In this document: positions 1 through 7,794 of the stretch, one piece after another
Layout of the letters: each line of letters opens with the position of its first letter
Numbering within the stretch: the first letter of the stretch is position 1
DNA from: Betaproteobacteria bacterium
GTDB lineage: Bacteria; Pseudomonadota; Gammaproteobacteria; Burkholderiales; SG8-41
Assembly: GCA_028292435.1 (NCBI GenBank)
Contig: JAQGMI010000158.1
Span: forward strand, 1 to 37,942
Length of the DNA stretch: 37,942 nucleotides
Reading direction: 5' to 3'
Translations under genes and position numbers: made by a program
The notes under the pieces: generated by a model
Seen by the model: the letters and a program-made list of their open reading frames with translations, nothing else
What the model was told of the DNA's origin: nothing
The model's database searches: none

Positions 1-2
1 GC

Positions 3-161
3 GAAGAACTGCTGCTGAAGGCCGACGTCCTGCAAAAAATCTGGGTACTGCGAAAACTCCTGTATCCGATGGACGAATTGGAAGCGACCGAGTTTCTCGT
101 CGACAAACTGCGTGCGACCAAAAATAACGGCGATTTCTTTGATTCGATGCGGCGCGGATAG
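3..161 (+). CDS. rho: Transcription termination factor Rho, C-terminal end (partial)
   Basis: The window opens inside this gene; 52 codons and a TAG stop are present. The peptide ends in the highly conserved Rho C-terminus, with [14 protein letters not shown] followed by a FFDSMRRG ending, which is diagnostic of the bacterial hexameric RNA-DNA helicase that terminates transcription. The Walker motifs and RNA-binding domain lie outside the window. The next gene in the same direction starts 86 bp later, and no hairpin with a T-run is visible in that gap. Rho followed by rpmE is a common arrangement in Betaproteobacteria, which supports the call; here a lipoprotein gene sits between them. Confidence 0.93.
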   Translation, partial: EELLLKADVLQKIWVLRKLLYPMDELEATEFLVDKLRATKNNGDFFDSMRRG

Positions 162-247
162 CAGCAGGCCGGCAACGCACTTCGGCGCCGCTCGCTCGAT
201 GTAGTTGAGTTAAAGTCAATTTTCGGACCGACGCAGTCCACCTCAAG

Positions 248-721
248 ATGCGTAACGTTGAATCGACCATCGCCGCACTCGCGGTTGCAGTCACCTTGAT
301 TGCAGCCTGCGCGTCGACACCTGAAGCACCGCTCAGCAAAGATGCCGACGCCAAGCGGTTTGAATCCGCCACCAATGCGGCTATCGTTTACATTTACCGT
401 CCCTATGCCGACCGCGGCGTATCTACACTCTGGGTGAACGGCCGGCTGGTTGGCGAGTCGCTGGGCCGGACTTTTTTCAGGGTCCCGGTGCGTTCGGGGC
501 GAACAATTATCAATGCATCCGGCAACGATGCCGGTCGGATTGCGTTCGACGCCAAACTGGACGGCGTTTATTACGTCGAAACGCAGGTGTCCGGTGAGTT
601 ACAGAGCGAATCGAACACGGTATTCCGTCTCGTCGATCCGCAACTCGGCATGCCTGCCATCGAGACTTGCTGCCGCTTGCTGGAAAATTGGCGGCCATCG
701 CAGGACCGCCTCAACTTCTGA
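248..721 (+). CDS. DUF2846-type lipoprotein, function unknown
   Basis: A 157-residue protein with a hydrophobic signal peptide and a lipobox (LIAAC, Cys21), so it should be a lipoprotein anchored in the outer or inner membrane. After a short linker comes a small beta-rich domain with IVYIYRPYADRG, VWVNG-like (LWVNGRLVG) and a Gly-rich turn. That pattern resembles the DUF2846 family, whose members carry a PEGA-like fold of unknown function. Cys142 and Cys143 near the C-terminus form an adjacent pair. It lies between rho and rpmE in the same direction but has no obvious functional tie to either. The family call is from pattern recognition and the function is unknown. Confidence 0.7.
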   Translation: MRNVESTIAALAVAVTLIAACASTPEAPLSKDADAKRFESATNAAIVYIYRPYADRGVSTLWVNGRLVGESLGRTFFRVPVRSGRTIINASGNDAGRIAFDAKLDGVYYVETQVSGELQSESNTVFRLVDPQLGMPAIETCCRLLENWRPSQDRLNF

Positions 722-756
722 TCGCCCGGCCTTGTAATGTGGTACCCGGCCCCAAC

Positions 757-785
757 TTGCAACTACCTGCCCGCTAAGGGATAAT
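757..785 (+). promoter_or_regulatory. Candidate sigma-70 promoter for rpmE
   Basis: TTGCAA at 757-762 and GATAAT at 780-785 are separated by exactly 17 bp, and the -10 ends 41 bp before the rpmE ATG. The hexamers match consensus at 5/6 and 5/6. This is seen in the sequence; activity is inferred. Confidence 0.5.
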
Positions 786-826
786 CGCGCTCTTTTCGAA
801 AAACAGCAGCAGTCAAGGACAAGGCA

Positions 827-1063
827 ATGAAAGACAAAATTCACCCTGAATACAAAGAGATAAACGTCATCTGCAGCTGCGGCAGCAAATTCAAGACGCG
901 CTCAACCATGGGTAAGGATATCCAGGTGGAGGTGTGCTCCGAGTGCCACCCGTTCTATACGGGCAAACAGAAAATCGTCGACACTGCGGGCCGCGTCGAG
1001 AAGTTCAAGCAAAAATACGCGCACAAACCGACCTCCAAGGGCAAGTCAGCGACGACTGCCTGA
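827..1063 (+). CDS. rpmE: 50S ribosomal protein L31 (zinc-binding C+ form)
   Basis: A 78-residue small basic protein of the large ribosomal subunit, where it helps bridge the subunits. It starts [12 protein letters not shown] and carries four cysteines (Cys16, Cys18, Cys37, Cys40) in a CxC...CxxC arrangement. This is the zinc-binding C+ type (RpmE) rather than the Cys-less paralogue (RpmE2/YkgM) used under zinc limitation. Length fits the family (about 70-80). A candidate promoter precedes it and a strong intrinsic terminator follows, so it is probably its own transcription unit. Confidence 0.95.
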   Translation: MKDKIHPEYKEINVICSCGSKFKTRSTMGKDIQVEVCSECHPFYTGKQKIVDTAGRVEKFKQKYAHKPTSKGKSATTA

Positions 1064-1080
1064 GCGTTTATTTGCGTCAG

Positions 1081-1107
1081 AAAAAGGCAGCCTCGGCTGC
1101 CTTTTTT
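1081..1107 (+). terminator. Intrinsic terminator of rpmE
   Basis: A GC-rich inverted repeat (GGCAGCC / GGCTGCC) is followed directly by six Ts, starting 18 bp after the rpmE stop. It is a textbook Rho-independent terminator. Confidence 0.85.
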
Positions 1108-1172
1108 ATTGTCTCGACGACTGGATTGTCCCGCCGGGTGTAACGAGCGCGACCGCATCCTGACAGGACATG

Positions 1173-1206
1173 AAAAAGCCCCGCGCGAAAACGGCGAGGC
1201 TTTTTT
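1173..1206 (-). terminator. Intrinsic terminator of the TRAP binding-protein gene, possibly bidirectional
   Basis: On the minus strand an AAAAAAGCC arm pairs with GGCTTTTT around an inner GC-rich stem, ending in a T-run. It begins 18 bp past the stop of the gene at 1224-2327. The plus strand also ends in six Ts, so it could back up the rpmE terminator. Confidence 0.75.
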
Positions 1207-1223
1207 GTGCGTTAGATGACTAT

Positions 1224-2327
1224 TTATTTCTTGGCTGGCGGCGCTGCGGGATTGCTATAGAGAAATTCAGTCAAGGAGCGCTCGGCAACGCGGTGCCATA
1301 GCAACTCTTCCTCGCGGAATTTTTTCCACGGCTCGTAGATTTTTTTCCACGCCGGGTTCTTGCCTGCTTCTTCTTCATACATCTCGAACGCCGCTTTGTG
1401 CGCCGCACGCATGATTTCGGGCGAATAGGCGTGCAGCTTGACACCATTTTTGACCAGGTTTTGCAGCGCTTTTGGATTTTTAAAATCGTACTCGGCCATC
1501 ATGTCGAGATTTGCTTCGTAGCACGCAGCTTCGAGCGCGGCCTGATATTCCTTCGGCAGCTTTTCCCATTCCTTGATGTTTACATACAGGCCGTACATCG
1601 AACACGCTTCCCACCAGCCCGGATAGTAGTAATGCGGCGCGATTTTGTAGAAGCCAAGTTTCTCGTCGTCGTACGGGCCAACCCATTCCGCCGCGTCGAT
1701 CGTGCCGCGTTCGAGCGCCGGGTAAATGTCGCCGCCGGCAATCTGTTGCGGCACGGCGCCGAGACGCGCCATCACTTCGCCGCCGAGGCCGGCGATGCGC
1801 ATCTTGATGCCTTTGAGGTCGGCAACCGTTTTGACTTCCTTGCGAAACCAGCCGCCCATTTGCGTGCCCGTGTTGCCGGCCGGAAACGAAATGATGTTGT
1901 AATCGCGGAAAAATTCGCGCATCAGCTGCAGGCCGCCGCCCCAGTAAATCCAGGCGTTCTGCTGGCGCTGGTTCATGCCAAAGGGCACGGTCGTGTCGAA
2001 GGCGAACGCCTTGTTTTTGCCGACGAAATAGTAGCCGGCGGTATGCGTGCATTCGACCGTGCCCTGCTGCACGGCATCGACCGTGCCGAACGCCGGCACG
2101 ATTTCACCCGCGCCGAACACGCGGATCTGAAATTTTCCGCCCGTGATGGCCGCGACGCGCTTGGCGATGACTTCGCCGCCGCCGTAAATGGTGTCAAGGC
2201 TTTTCGGAAAACTCGACGCGCAACGCCAGCGAACTTCCGGCATCGATTGCGCGATGGCGGGCGCCGCAATGCCGGCTGCAGCCGCGCCGCCGGCGGCGGT
2301 TAGAAATTTTCTGCGTGTCACCTTCAT
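1224..2327 (-). CDS. TRAP transporter solute-binding protein, DctP family (orphan)
   Basis: A 367-residue periplasmic binding protein of a tripartite ATP-independent (TRAP) uptake system. The N-terminus is a twin-arginine signal (KVTRRKFLTAAGG, Arg5-Arg6) with cleavage near APAIAQ. The mature part has the DctP-family core, including GGWFRKEVKTVADLKGIKMR, then LERGTIDAAEWVGPYDD and a run of aromatic residues (HYYYPGWW). These are features of the subgroup that binds alpha-keto acids or related carboxylates. ATG 2327 is preferred over an upstream GTG at 2354 because GGGAG lies a few bases upstream. No dctQ or dctM membrane subunit gene is nearby, so it must pair with one elsewhere. It follows cynS by 127 bp on the same strand and could be cotranscribed with the cyanate genes. 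The substrate is unknown. Confidence 0.88.
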   Translation of the reverse strand: MKVTRRKFLTAAGGAAAAGIAAPAIAQSMPEVRWRCASSFPKSLDTIYGGGEVIAKRVAAITGGKFQIRVFGAGEIVPAFGTVDAVQQGTVECTHTAGYYFVGKNKAFAFDTTVPFGMNQRQQNAWIYWGGGLQLMREFFRDYNIISFPAGNTGTQMGGWFRKEVKTVADLKGIKMRIAGLGGEVMARLGAVPQQIAGGDIYPALERGTIDAAEWVGPYDDEKLGFYKIAPHYYYPGWWEACSMYGLYVNIKEWEKLPKEYQAALEAACYEANLDMMAEYDFKNPKALQNLVKNGVKLHAYSPEIMRAAHKAAFEMYEEEAGKNPAWKKIYEPWKKFREEELLWHRVAERSLTEFLYSNPAAPPAKK

Positions 2328-2454
2328 GGTTGGCTCCCTGTCAGAATTAATCACTCAATCGGATGCAACTTCGCTAGGCTACGCGCACATCCGCCCGCGG
2401 CGCAATGCGCCGCGTTAAATACCAACGGCAAATAAACCGCGCGTCGCCCCAAAA

Positions 2455-2907
2455 TTAATACGTCTTATAAGCCAGATATTTACCGCTCATTACGATGCTG
2501 ACGCGGTCGCCTTTCGGATCGGGCTCGCGCGTGAGATCCATTTTGAAATCAATTGCGCTCATGATGCCGTCGCCGAATTCTTCGTGGATCAATTCCTTGA
2601 ACGTCGTGCCATAAACGCTCACGAGCTCGTAAAAACGGTAGATGAGCGGGTCAGTCGGCACCGGCGTCGGCAGCGAGCCCTTGTATGGCACTTGCTGCAG
2701 CAGCAGCACAGCGTCCGCGGGCAAATCAAGCAGTTTGCCGGCAGCGGTCGCCTGCTGCTTCGTCATCTGCATCTGGCCCAACAACGCGGCGGTCGTCCAT
2801 TCCTTACTCTGGCCAACGGCCTTCGCGACTTTCGCCCACGACAGGCCTTTCTTGATTCTCGCCATGACGATGATTTCCGTGACTTGCGCGCGGTTCATGA
2901 TATTCAT
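2455..2907 (-). CDS. cynS: Cyanate hydratase (cyanase)
   Basis: A 150-residue cytoplasmic enzyme that converts cyanate and bicarbonate to ammonia and two CO2. The N-terminal half (about 1-75) is the helix-turn-helix-like helical domain of cyanase. The C-terminal half holds the active-site triad expected from the E. coli enzyme: Arg91 and Glu94 in LIYRFYELVSVYG, and Ser117 in GIMSAIDF. Length matches the family (about 147-156). A strong ribosome-binding site (GGAGGAA) lies 7 bp before the ATG. It is the last gene of the run cynA-cynB-cynD-cynS, 45 bp after the ATPase gene. That order matches the cynABDS cyanate operon known from cyanobacteria. No cynR-like regulator gene is adjacent. Confidence 0.97.
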   Translation of the reverse strand: MNIMNRAQVTEIIVMARIKKGLSWAKVAKAVGQSKEWTTAALLGQMQMTKQQATAAGKLLDLPADAVLLLQQVPYKGSLPTPVPTDPLIYRFYELVSVYGTTFKELIHEEFGDGIMSAIDFKMDLTREPDPKGDRVSIVMSGKYLAYKTY

Positions 2908-2952
2908 ATTAGTTCCTCCGTTTTAAAAATCATTGCTTTGAGTGTGTCGATC

Positions 2953-3873
2953 TCAGCCGTTGATCGCGGCCGGCGGCGGCGCGGCACGCAAGACCGCTGG
3001 CGAATTCGGCGCCGGGCGCTCACTTTCGGCAAGACCCGGCATGACCTGCGGCGGATAGCGCGGGTCGTATTCGGCAGGCGGCCGCTCGGTGAATTCTTTC
3101 GAGCGGCTGACCAGAAAATCAACCAGGTGATTGCGGATAGCGTAGTACTGCGGTTCCTTGTGGATGGTATTGCGCGAGCGGTCGCGCGGCAGCGTGTTGA
3201 CGACGATTTCGGCGATGCGCGCATCAGGGCCGTTCGACATCAGCAAAATCCTGTCGGCGAGCAGAATCGCTTCATCGACGTCGTGCGTAATCATGAACAC
3301 CGTCTGGTGCGTAGCGGCGCATATTTTCAAGAGCTCGTCCTGGATCACGCCGCGCGTGAGCGCATCGAGCGCGCCGAACGGTTCGTCGAGCAGCAGCATC
3401 TTCGGTTCGATCGAGAACGCGCGCGCTATCCCCACGCGCTGCTTCATGCCGCCCGATAATTCCGCCGGTTTCTTGTGCTCGGAGCCCGTGAGACCGACAA
3501 GGTCGAGATAACGCTGGCAGATCTCATCGATTTTGCCGCGGTCCGCGGACGGCCAGCGCGACTTAACCGCGAATTCGACATTCTTCTTCGCTGTGAGCCA
3601 CGGCATCAACGCATGCCCCTGAAACACGACGCCGCGGTCGAGGCTCGGACCGGAAACTTCGCGCCCCGCCATGATCACGACACCGTCGCTCGCTTCGTCA
3701 AGCCCGGCCAGAATGTTGAGAATCGTCGATTTGCCGCAGCCCGAATGACCGACGATGCAGACGAATTCGCCTTTGTCGATTGAGAAATGGACCTTATCGA
3801 ACACGACGAACGGCGTGCCGCCGCGCGGCGGCACAAACGATTTCGACAACCCGTCAACCCTCAAAAATTCCAT
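2953..3873 (-). CDS. cynD: Cyanate/nitrate-type ABC transporter ATP-binding protein
   Basis: A 306-residue ATPase that would energise uptake by the adjacent permease. Visible motifs are Walker A GHSGCGKST (42-50), ABC signature LSGGMKQ (139-145), Walker B MLLLDEP (159-165) and an H-loop in MITHDVDEA. The sequence is of the NrtD/CynD/TauB/SsuB group. After the ATPase domain (about 1-260) comes a Pro/Ala-rich tail of about 45 residues with no recognised domain. The gene starts 9 bp after the permease gene. Because cyanase is encoded next, cyanate is the best guess for the substrate; nitrate, bicarbonate or a sulfonate cannot be excluded from the ATPase alone. Confidence 0.9.
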   Translation of the reverse strand: MEFLRVDGLSKSFVPPRGGTPFVVFDKVHFSIDKGEFVCIVGHSGCGKSTILNILAGLDEASDGVVIMAGREVSGPSLDRGVVFQGHALMPWLTAKKNVEFAVKSRWPSADRGKIDEICQRYLDLVGLTGSEHKKPAELSGGMKQRVGIARAFSIEPKMLLLDEPFGALDALTRGVIQDELLKICAATHQTVFMITHDVDEAILLADRILLMSNGPDARIAEIVVNTLPRDRSRNTIHKEPQYYAIRNHLVDFLVSRSKEFTERPPAEYDPRYPPQVMPGLAESERPAPNSPAVLRAAPPPAAING

Positions 3874-3882
3874 GCTCGCCGC

Positions 3883-4725
3883 CTACTCGGGGTACGTGAC
3901 GGCACGCGCGAGACGCGCAAGGACCTGATCGAGCAGCATGCCGATCAGTCCGATCAGCAAAATCGCGCACAGAATGTTGCTGATCGAAAGGTTGTTCCAC
4001 TCGTTCCACACGAAATAGCCGATGCCGGTGCCGCCGACCAGCATTTCCGCCGCGACGATGACGAGCCACGCGATGCCGATCGAAATCCGCATGCCGGTCA
4101 TGATCGTCGGTGCGGCTGCCGGCAATATGACCAGGAATGCCTTGCGCAGCGCCGACACTTCAAGCGTACGCGCGACATTGAGCCATTCTTTGCGCACCGC
4201 CGACACGCCGAACGCGGTATTGATCAGCATGGGCCACAGTGAACAGATGAAGATCACGAAAATCGATGAGGTAGCGCTGTCCTTGATCGTGTAGAGCGCG
4301 AGCGGCATCCACGCGAGCGGCGAAATTGGCTTCAACACCTGGATGAATGGATCGAACGCGCGATACAAGAGCGGCGACATGCCGATTAAAAAACCGAGCG
4401 GGATAGCAACGAGCGCCGCGAGCCCGAAGCCAAGCAGCACGCGCCCGATCGAATACGCGATCTGAATGCCGATGCCCTGATCGTTGGTGCCGCGTATGTA
4501 AAACGGATCCTTGATGTGGCCCCACAGCTTGGCACCCACATCGGCAGGCGACGGCATCGCGGATTTTTGACCGGCGGCAGCGGCAGAGCCGAGCATCTTC
4601 GCGTATTCGGTATCGGCTGCCTGGCTGCTGCCGCTCGTCTGCGTTGCGCCCTGCCAGATGGCAAGGAAGAACGCGAACATCAGGATCGACAATACCGCTG
4701 AAGCAAGACGGGTCGAGCGCGGCAT
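3883..4725 (-). CDS. cynB: Cyanate/nitrate-type ABC transporter permease
   Basis: A 280-residue inner-membrane permease of the NrtB/CynB/SsuC type, with an N-terminal transmembrane helix (about 9-25), a periplasmic-looking linker, then about five more helices. The EAA coupling loop is visible around RTLEVSALRKAFLVILPAAAP. The open frame runs far upstream, but the ATG at 4725 is chosen because GAGG lies 6 bp before it and because further extension would overlap the binding-protein gene. The start lies 8 bp after the stop of that gene, so the two are likely translationally coupled. Substrate is inferred from the neighbouring cyanase. Confidence 0.9.
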   Translation of the reverse strand: MPRSTRLASAVLSILMFAFFLAIWQGATQTSGSSQAADTEYAKMLGSAAAAGQKSAMPSPADVGAKLWGHIKDPFYIRGTNDQGIGIQIAYSIGRVLLGFGLAALVAIPLGFLIGMSPLLYRAFDPFIQVLKPISPLAWMPLALYTIKDSATSSIFVIFICSLWPMLINTAFGVSAVRKEWLNVARTLEVSALRKAFLVILPAAAPTIMTGMRISIGIAWLVIVAAEMLVGGTGIGYFVWNEWNNLSISNILCAILLIGLIGMLLDQVLARLARAVTYPE

Positions 4726-4733
4726 GATGGCCT

Positions 4734-6107
4734 CTAGGTCCGCTTGATCGCAAAACTTTCGATATAGGCGTCGGGCTTGGCGGGATCGAATTCCTTGCCC
4801 ATCACCGAAAACTTTTTGCTCGCGCTGGCCGGCGGCTTCATGCCGGCTTCTTTCATCGCGCGCGTCGCATCGGTTGCGAGAAAAACTTCGCGTGCGACTT
4901 TCGCATAGTCGACATTGCCTTTGATCTGCCCCCAGCGCTTCATCTGGCTCATGATCCAGATCGCAAACGACTGCCACGGGAATGGGTCGAAATCGATCCG
5001 GTTGGGCACTTTCATGATGTTGCCCAGTCCATCCGCATAGGTACCGGACAGTACCTGCTCGACGACCGTCACGGGCTGATTGAGGAAATTCACCGGCGCG
5101 ATCGCTTCGGCAATCTGCTTGCGGTTTTCTGGTTTCGCCGCGAATGCCGTTGCGTCGACGATCGCCCTTAACAAAGCGCGATAGGTATTCGGATTGGTGG
5201 ACACAAACTCCTTGCTCGCCGCAAATGCACAGCACGGATGACCGTCCCACAACTCTTTGGTCAGCGTGTGAATGAAGCCGACGCCGTCGTACACGGCGCG
5301 CTGATTGACCGGATCGGGCGCAAGGAAGCCGTCGATGTTATCGGCACGCAGGTTCGCCACCATTTCGGGCGGCGGCACTGACCGGATTTGCACATCTTTG
5401 TCGGGATCGATGCCATGCTCGGCGAGGTAATAGCGAAGCAGATAGTTGTGCATCGAGTAATCGAACGGCACCGCGAATTTGAAGCCCTTCCACTGCTTGG
5501 GATCGCGCTTGTCCTTGTGCTTGATGGAGAGCGTGATCGCCTGGCCGTTGATGTTCTCGATCGCGGGCACCGTATACGGGATCGGATTGGAGCCCACGCC
5601 CAGCGTAATGGCGATTGGCATCGGCGACAGCATGTGCGCGGCGTCATATTCCTTGTTGAGCGTCTTGTCGCGGATGACGGCCCAGCCTGCCGTTTTGATG
5701 ACGTCGACGTTCAGCCCCTGACGCGAATAAAAACCCATCGGCAGCGACATGATGATCGGGGTTGCGCAGGTGATCGGAATGAAACCGATCTTGACCGATT
5801 GCTTCTCGAGCTTGCCGCTTTGCGCGAATGCCTCTTTGGCCGCGCCGAGCGGAAAGAAAGTGGAGACCGCGGACATCGCAGTGCCCGCGCCGACCGCGCG
5901 CACAAATCGCCGGCGCATTTCATCGTTCGGAAACAACGCGCGCATGACCGCGGACTCGACCACGCGCGAATGCAGCGCTTCACTGCCGCTCTCGAGCTGG
6001 CTCGCCTCTTTTGCCGCATCGTGCTCGGCCTCGCTCGAATGCCGGCCGCAACCGCAACCATTCGCGAGCTTGATGCTCGAGTCATACGGGTTCTTGAAGG
6101 CGGACAT
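4734..6107 (-). CDS. cynA: CmpA/NrtA-type ABC transporter substrate-binding protein (cyanate candidate) with N-terminal extension
   Basis: A 457-residue periplasmic binding protein, first gene of the cyanate module. From about residue 104 it has the NrtA/CmpA fold (VKIGFIPITCATPIIM, then KGFKFAVPFDYSMHNYLLR). The Tat-like signal is internal: MRRRFVRAVGAG starts at residue 64, and a likely cleavage site AFAQ ends at 96. It is preceded by a polar 63-residue extension with a CGCGRH motif (Cys18, Cys20, His23). The start at ATG 6107 is chosen for its GGAGAGAG ribosome-binding site; an upstream TTG at 6179 has none. Cyanate is inferred from linkage to cynS; the family also includes nitrate, nitrite and bicarbonate binders. 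Confidence 0.88.
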   Translation of the reverse strand: MSAFKNPYDSSIKLANGCGCGRHSSEAEHDAAKEASQLESGSEALHSRVVESAVMRALFPNDEMRRRFVRAVGAGTAMSAVSTFFPLGAAKEAFAQSGKLEKQSVKIGFIPITCATPIIMSLPMGFYSRQGLNVDVIKTAGWAVIRDKTLNKEYDAAHMLSPMPIAITLGVGSNPIPYTVPAIENINGQAITLSIKHKDKRDPKQWKGFKFAVPFDYSMHNYLLRYYLAEHGIDPDKDVQIRSVPPPEMVANLRADNIDGFLAPDPVNQRAVYDGVGFIHTLTKELWDGHPCCAFAASKEFVSTNPNTYRALLRAIVDATAFAAKPENRKQIAEAIAPVNFLNQPVTVVEQVLSGTYADGLGNIMKVPNRIDFDPFPWQSFAIWIMSQMKRWGQIKGNVDYAKVAREVFLATDATRAMKEAGMKPPASASKKFSVMGKEFDPAKPDAYIESFAIKRT

Positions 6108-6207
6108 GACGATCTCTCTCCTGTTTTTAGTTTGCGGGATATCAGCAGGATGCATACCAGCGGGCGACGAGCTGCCCAAAACGACCTGGCATTAAGCTGT
6201 TTTCATT

Positions 6208-6260
6208 GGCGAATTTCGCCTGCCTATGCAAATGGAATAGGTTCGAGTGAGTTTGCAAAC
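6208..6260. promoter_or_regulatory. Two palindromes in the intergenic region upstream of the cyanate genes
   Basis: The 241-bp gap between the divergent cynA-like and M48 genes holds a perfect 13-bp inverted repeat (GGCGAA-T-TTCGCC, 6208-6220) and a perfect 10-bp palindrome (GTTTGCAAAC, 6251-6260). A weaker repeat, CGCAC-N7-GTGCG, lies at 6270-6286. They sit 100-180 bp upstream of the cynA start. They are candidate operator sites for an unlinked regulator. No clear sigma-54 (TGGC-N7-TTGC) site was found. Confidence 0.35.
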
Positions 6261-6348
6261 GCAAGCATTCGCACGTTATTAGTGCGGCGACGCACCCGAA
6301 TCGGGCGTGCCGGTAGTCCGCTTCGTATCGACCCGCTAAAATTGGCCC

Positions 6349-7794
6349 ATGCATTTCCGTGTGCCTGTTTCGCTCATCGTCCTGCCGGCGGCTTTGTTGC
6401 TCGCCAATTGCGCCCAGAACCCGGTTTCGGGCCATGCCAATTTCGTCACGATGTCGGAGTCGCAGGAAGTCCAGGTCGGCCGCGAGGAAGACGTCAAAGT
6501 GCGTCAGGAGTACGGCGTATTCGACGACAAGCCGCTGCAGAAATACGTGAACGATGTCGGTCAGCGGCTCGGCAAGGCAAGCCACCGCCCGGGGCTGCAA
6601 TACAGCTACGTCGTCGTCGATTCGCCGGAGATCAACGCGTTCGCTCTGCCCGGCGGCTATATTTACATCACGCGAGGCATTCTCGCGTATCTGAATTCGG
6701 AGGCAGAGCTTGCCGCGGTGCTCGGCCATGAAACCGGCCATGTGACCGCGCGCCACAGCGTGCAGCAGATGAGCGCGTCGACGGCCGCCGGCGTCGGTGC
6801 GGCGTTGATCGGCGTCTTCGTCCCGGTCTTGCGTAATCAGGCAGGCGATGCCGCCATCAACGCGCTCGGCGGCGCGCTTTTGTCAGGATACGGCCGCGAA
6901 CATGAACTCGAGGCCGACAAGCTTGGCGCCGAATATTTGTTGCGCACCGGCTATAACCCGCAGGCGATGATCAAGGTCATCGGCGTGCTGAAGAACCAGG
7001 AGTTGTTCGACGCCGAAGTCGCGAAGTCGGAAGGCCGCCAGCCGCGCTCGTACCACGGCGTGTTCGCGTCGCATCCGGACGCCGACAAGCGCCTGCACGA
7101 AGTCGTGGGCGAAGCCGGCAAACTCGCAGCGGGCAGCGGCCGCGTGAACAGTGAAGAGTTTTTGCGCATGATCGACAAGGTCCCGTTCGGCTACAGCGAA
7201 AGCCAGGGCTTTATACGCAACGGGTCGTTCTATCACCGCGAGCTTGGGCTCTCGCTCAAATTTCCGGAGAACTGGCGCATCGCCAACCAAACCGACCGCG
7301 TCGCCGCCAGCAATCGCAGTGACGATGTGATGATCGAAATGCGGCTCGCCGGCCGCGTGCAGGGCACGCCCGCCGAGATGCTGCGCAAGGCGGTCGGCGG
7401 CGCGCGCGAAGTGACATCGACCACGATCAACGGCCTGGAGGCGGCGCTCACGACGACGTCCATCAAAGGCCTGCCGACCCGGGCGGCCGTCGTGTTCTTC
7501 GATAAACGCGCTTATATGGTGGGCGGGCAGGCGAAGACGCCGGCCGCAATGCAGGCGGCACTACCGCTTATCAATGCTACGATAATGAGCTTTCACGCCA
7601 TGACGGATACCGAGCGCAATTCGATGCGGCCATTGACACTGCGCATAATCAACGCGGCGCCCGGCGCCAGCTTCGCCGAGCTCGCGCGCAGTTCGCCGCT
7701 CGGCAAAAATGCGGTCTCCCATTTACGCTTATTGAACGGCCTGTATCCGAACGGTGAGCCGGTTGCCGGCCAGGCGCTGAAGATCGTCGAATAA
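6349..7794 (+). CDS. M48 family zinc metalloprotease, outer-membrane lipoprotein (BepA-like)
   Basis: A 481-residue exported lipoprotein: signal peptide, then lipobox LLANC with Cys21. The catalytic zinc site is HETGH (His127, Glu128, His131) with the third ligand in ELEADKLG (Glu188). Proteins of this type (BepA/YfgC and LoiP relatives) act in the periplasm in quality control of outer-membrane proteins. Unlike BepA there is no clear TPR tail. Instead the region from about 285 to 480 is a separate domain ending in LRLLNGLYPNGEP, a motif common in beta- and gammaproteobacterial M48 lipoproteins. The stop overlaps the next start by one base (TAATG), so it is translationally coupled to the Kdo hydroxylase gene. 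Confidence 0.9.
   Translation: MHFRVPVSLIVLPAALLLANCAQNPVSGHANFVTMSESQEVQVGREEDVKVRQEYGVFDDKPLQKYVNDVGQRLGKASHRPGLQYSYVVVDSPEINAFALPGGYIYITRGILAYLNSEAELAAVLGHETGHVTARHSVQQMSASTAAGVGAALIGVFVPVLRNQAGDAAINALGGALLSGYGREHELEADKLGAEYLLRTGYNPQAMIKVIGVLKNQELFDAEVAKSEGRQPRSYHGVFASHPDADKRLHEVVGEAGKLAAGSGRVNSEEFLRMIDKVPFGYSESQGFIRNGSFYHRELGLSLKFPENWRIANQTDRVAASNRSDDVMIEMRLAGRVQGTPAEMLRKAVGGAREVTSTTINGLEAALTTTSIKGLPTRAAVVFFDKRAYMVGGQAKTPAAMQAALPLINATIMSFHAMTDTERNSMRPLTLRIINAAPGASFAELARSSPLGKNAVSHLRLLNGLYPNGEPVAGQALKIVE

Noticed and set aside
3883..5250. The permease frame extended upstream to about 455 codons
   Set aside because: The extension overlaps the binding-protein gene and has no transporter similarity. 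The ATG at 4725 has a ribosome-binding site and matches family length.
6181..6215. A sigma-54 promoter near TGGCATTAAGCTGTT
   Set aside because: The -12 half (TTGC) is absent at the right spacing, and the orientation does not fit the cyanate genes.
5388..6731. A 447-codon plus-strand frame spanning the cynA-like gene, the intergenic region and the start of the M48 gene
   Set aside because: It crosses two confirmed genes and a regulatory region in other frames, with low-complexity Arg/His/Ala composition.
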